This document shows, one piece after another, positions 61,076 to 64,000 of a stretch of DNA of 64,000 bases. The stretch comes from Anastatus disparis (Eukaryota; Arthropoda; Insecta; Hymenoptera; Eupelmidae). Below the pieces are notes generated by a model. The model was given only the letters and a program-made list of their open reading frames with translations. It had not been told where the DNA came from and did no database searches. Numbering within the stretch: position 1 is the first letter of the stretch; each line of letters begins with the position of its first letter. The DNA is taken from NCBI GenBank assembly GCA_017163975.1, contig JAFFSR010000280.1, positions 496,001 to 560,000 on the forward strand, read 5' to 3'. The position numbers and the translations under genes are program-made.

Positions 61076-64000
61076 TTATTGCCTTGGTCCAACTTTATCA
61101 AATCATCGTTATGCTTATCCAGAATTTCCTCTGATTTATTAATCTTTTATATTTTTTTTCTAATGTTTCAACTTTTTGTAGCAGATCTTCGATAAATTTG
61201 AATGACTTTTTACACCTCTTTCCTTAAATTTCTAATTTCGTGACTTTGATCCACCATAAATTGTCCATTGTAATTTTTATCCTCGTTCAATAGTATCTTT
61301 TATTTTCTTCTTTTGAACCACCATGGTATCTTGCTAACACAGAATTTCGTTCTTATTGGATCTGTGAATTTAAGAAAAGATTTAAATAAATTAATGATCT
61401 AAATTAAAATATAATTTTGTATTTTGAATGTAAATAATAATGATCATTACAATTGCTTATTAAACATTTATAGCAGAGTTAATTTTTAGTAACTTCGTAA
61501 TACAATCACTCATTTAGCTTAATCTGTCCAATCACTCGTACCAATTTGTACATCCTTGTACTCATGCTACAGCAATTAATAATTATTATAATTTTATTTT
61601 TCCAGTCTTCTTAGTTTTTTTCGCTTTCTTTTCTGCTTCTTCGTGTTTATCTGTGTAACATAAAGATATGTTTGTTCTTTTAAATTTCAAGCTAAAAAAT
61701 GATTATTGATATCGAATTTACTTTGAGGTGATGTAAAAGGAACACTTTACCTGCATTTATAAATATTCATCATCTTTTAATTATATTATAGAAATTCAAA
61801 AAAAGAAAGATTTTAGTATTTTCTATGAAGATTATTCGCTTAGGTTTTTAAGTAAATTCATTTATTCAAAAACAAAATTTAATTTTTCATAAAAAAATTG
61901 ATACTTTTAAGAGAATTTTGACTGTAACTTACAATATCACTTTACAAAGATATTTATGTTGATAAAATAATCTATGTCTAAATAGAATGTGATAATTACT
62001 ATAAAAAAAAATCTTTAAAAATGGAAATCAAACTAACAATGATTATACTTCTAAAAATTTAAACATTGTCACTTAATTATGAGCGTAAATGTATAAAATA
62101 GAAATGTTTGCATGTACATGAATAATTTTAAATATTTTTAATACTAAAACTTTAACTCACCCCGAAGATGTGCTGGAAACTTAAATATGGACACATGAGT
62201 GCAAAATAAAACTTGAGATCGCACTTGTTTAAAAACTGAAATGAATCTGACTGCAGTTTGTACTCTACTGTTCATTTACCTGAGCATACTTCCTCTCATC
62301 ACAAAGTGACAATCATAGAGTGGGGATAATATACCTGACACAAAGTAGGGATAATAGACCTGAAAAAAGTGTTCCATTTTAAAACTTTAAATTTCTTTTT
62401 AGTTTTGTAATAATTTTCTTAATATAGTGTATATTTTCATTTATAATTATAAATTATGCTACAATTATTCAGTAAAATACTAAAATTATTCAAAATGAAA
62501 ATGTTAATTTTCATAAAAATAATTCTAAATGTACCTTATCAAAATTATACGAAGAAATACAAATTATTTATAAAAGATAATTTTTGTTGAAAAGACTGAA
62601 AAAATAAATGTATGGACAAAATAAATTTTTAATTAAAATCAAAGGATTTTTATACTTTTATTTGAATTTGATAAGAGCCAACTAGAATCATTTTTTAAAA
62701 ATTGTATGTAATTAAAGTAAAGACATTTATTAAAAAAGATTCATCTATTTTGAAAACTCTAATGTCGGTGTATTACATTCCCTTAGTAATCCTAATAAAA
62801 AAATCAGTTGAACGTTTAAAAAAATAGTTTGATAAACTATAATTTGTCAAAATATTCTTCATACTATCTCCAACAAAAACTTATTTTTTTGTTTTTTAAA
62901 AACATGAATAATATCTTTAATTAATCTATAACGTTTCACCACTTTGATCTTGATCTTGGAAAAATTTGTTGTACAATTTTCATATTAAATAAATAATATT
63001 TTTAAAGATTCATTTCGATTTTGGTTGACCAAATTGATAGGAATCATTACATACACGATTGATTCTGTGGAACTTTTAATATCTGATCATTAAAAAAAAT
63101 TTGCTTATACTAGTACTCCAATCTAAAATTGTTTTTATTTTTTTAAGCAGTTGAAATAGCAATAATTATATGATGCCACTCATTTCTTTTGAAACACTAT
63201 TTTGATTTTGGTAATATTTAGAATTTTTAATTCTAAAATAATAACAATTTTTCATGCTTTTTTCGAAAAAAAGCTTAATTTTTTTTTTTGTTTAGTCATT
63301 TTTTAAGACCGAACGTAAAAAACGCTGCCAAGTGCTTTAGCGGAATGCTTTCTCATAGAGCTCTTTGAGTTTCATTAATTTTTGTATATTTATTTAAATG
63401 TGATTTTAATATAAAAAAAGTGAAACTTCTTTACGAAATCATAGAACTCATAAATATTTATTAAAGTTCTATCACTGTTTCATTCAATTTTAAAATAATT
63501 TTAAAATTAAATAAAACTAAATTAAAATAATTTAGTTTATTTAAAGAATTAATTTTTTTTTAATTTCAAATTAGATAGTGTATGAAAATTTTTGTTAATA
63601 ATATTTATTTTACAAAAATACAATAATAGGTTAATTTTCTTCACGATTATCAAAACTATTATCATTTATAGCAAGAGTAATGTTTTAAATGATTGGCTTA
63701 TGATAACATAAATAAGAAACGTTTGCTTGCGCATACATGTTTAAATAATGTAGGGAAGAGAGGGGTTTACCATCGAAAGAAAACGCGCGCTATTGTTCTC
63801 TTTATTTATTCAGATTCAGATATTTGTATTGTAAATATAGTATGCATACTATATCTGTGCGTTTGACATCAAGTCAGTCCCGCGAATTTTTCTTTATACG
63901 TATTTAGTAGCTTGATTTACATACAGGAGGCGCGGACGCTCCACCTATATATATACACTTCCGTTTCATTAGTTCCGTTGCATGTACCGTCATGAAATCA
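61076..64000. other. Non-coding A+T-rich stretch
   Basis: I see no gene. A short imperfect direct repeat GGGGATAATATACCTGACA / AGGGATAATAGACCTGAAA lies at 62318-62361. The final 250 bases are slightly G+C-raised with a TATA-like CCTATATATATAC (63943-63955), which could be a promoter for a gene beyond the window. No terminal inverted repeat of the polymerase-bearing element was recognised. Confidence 0.5.

Noticed and set aside
1..64000. CRISPR arrays, bacterial operons, rRNA genes, telomeric repeats
   Set aside because: No regularly spaced direct repeats with unique spacers, ribosomal sequence or telomere repeat arrays were seen; the features are those of a eukaryotic nuclear genome.

Overview
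The window looks like a piece of a very A+T-rich insect (or other arthropod) nuclear genome. It has long gene-poor tracts, GT-AG introns of 70-84 nt, dense short non-autonomous DNA transposons (hAT-like and piggyBac-like TTAA elements), a tRNA-derived SINE family, a truncated copia-type LTR element, and a decayed Polinton/Maverick-type DNA polymerase gene. The exact order cannot be fixed from the sequence; the small introns and repeat mix would suit a hymenopteran, but that is a guess.

Positions 1-49.9 kb are almost entirely non-coding. The only host-like coding segment I can support is one minus-strand exon at 29.55-29.75 kb. It has good splice sites, a strong start context and one membrane segment. 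The rest holds repeats: an hAT-type MITE at 3.0-3.5 kb, a head-to-head pair plus two dispersed copies of an unclassified repeat (3.8-4.3, 13.2 and 22.2 kb), a large inverted repeat at 6.6-7.5 kb, three copies of one tRNA-derived SINE (8.1, 19.4 and 37.5 kb; the first has perfect 13-bp target duplications), TTAA-flanked MITEs at 45.1, 47.0 and 47.5 kb, and several short perfect hairpins.

From 49.9 kb the composition changes. A copia-like 5' LTR with its primer-binding site (49.9-50.2 kb) is followed by microsatellites and a nested TTAA foldback element (51.24-51.67 kb). A G+C-raised tract rich in CGG and CCG (51.7-52.9 kb) ends in an array of hairpins (52.57-52.74 kb), each preceded by a splice-donor-like motif.

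The most interesting part is 52.9-61.1 kb. It starts with a protein-primed family B DNA polymerase gene of Polinton type, all exonuclease and polymerase motifs visible but broken by three in-frame stops and a compensated frameshift. Next come a G+C-rich minisatellite and an apparently intact, unrecognised six-exon gene of 145 codons in which every exon is a multiple of three and every intron is phase 0. A second minisatellite block follows, then a decayed second copy of part of the polymerase gene with a decayed copy of the six-exon gene lying inside it. I found no integrase, packaging ATPase, protease, capsid gene or terminal inverted repeat, so this is a fragment or rearranged relic rather than a complete element. 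From 61.1 kb to the end I see no gene.
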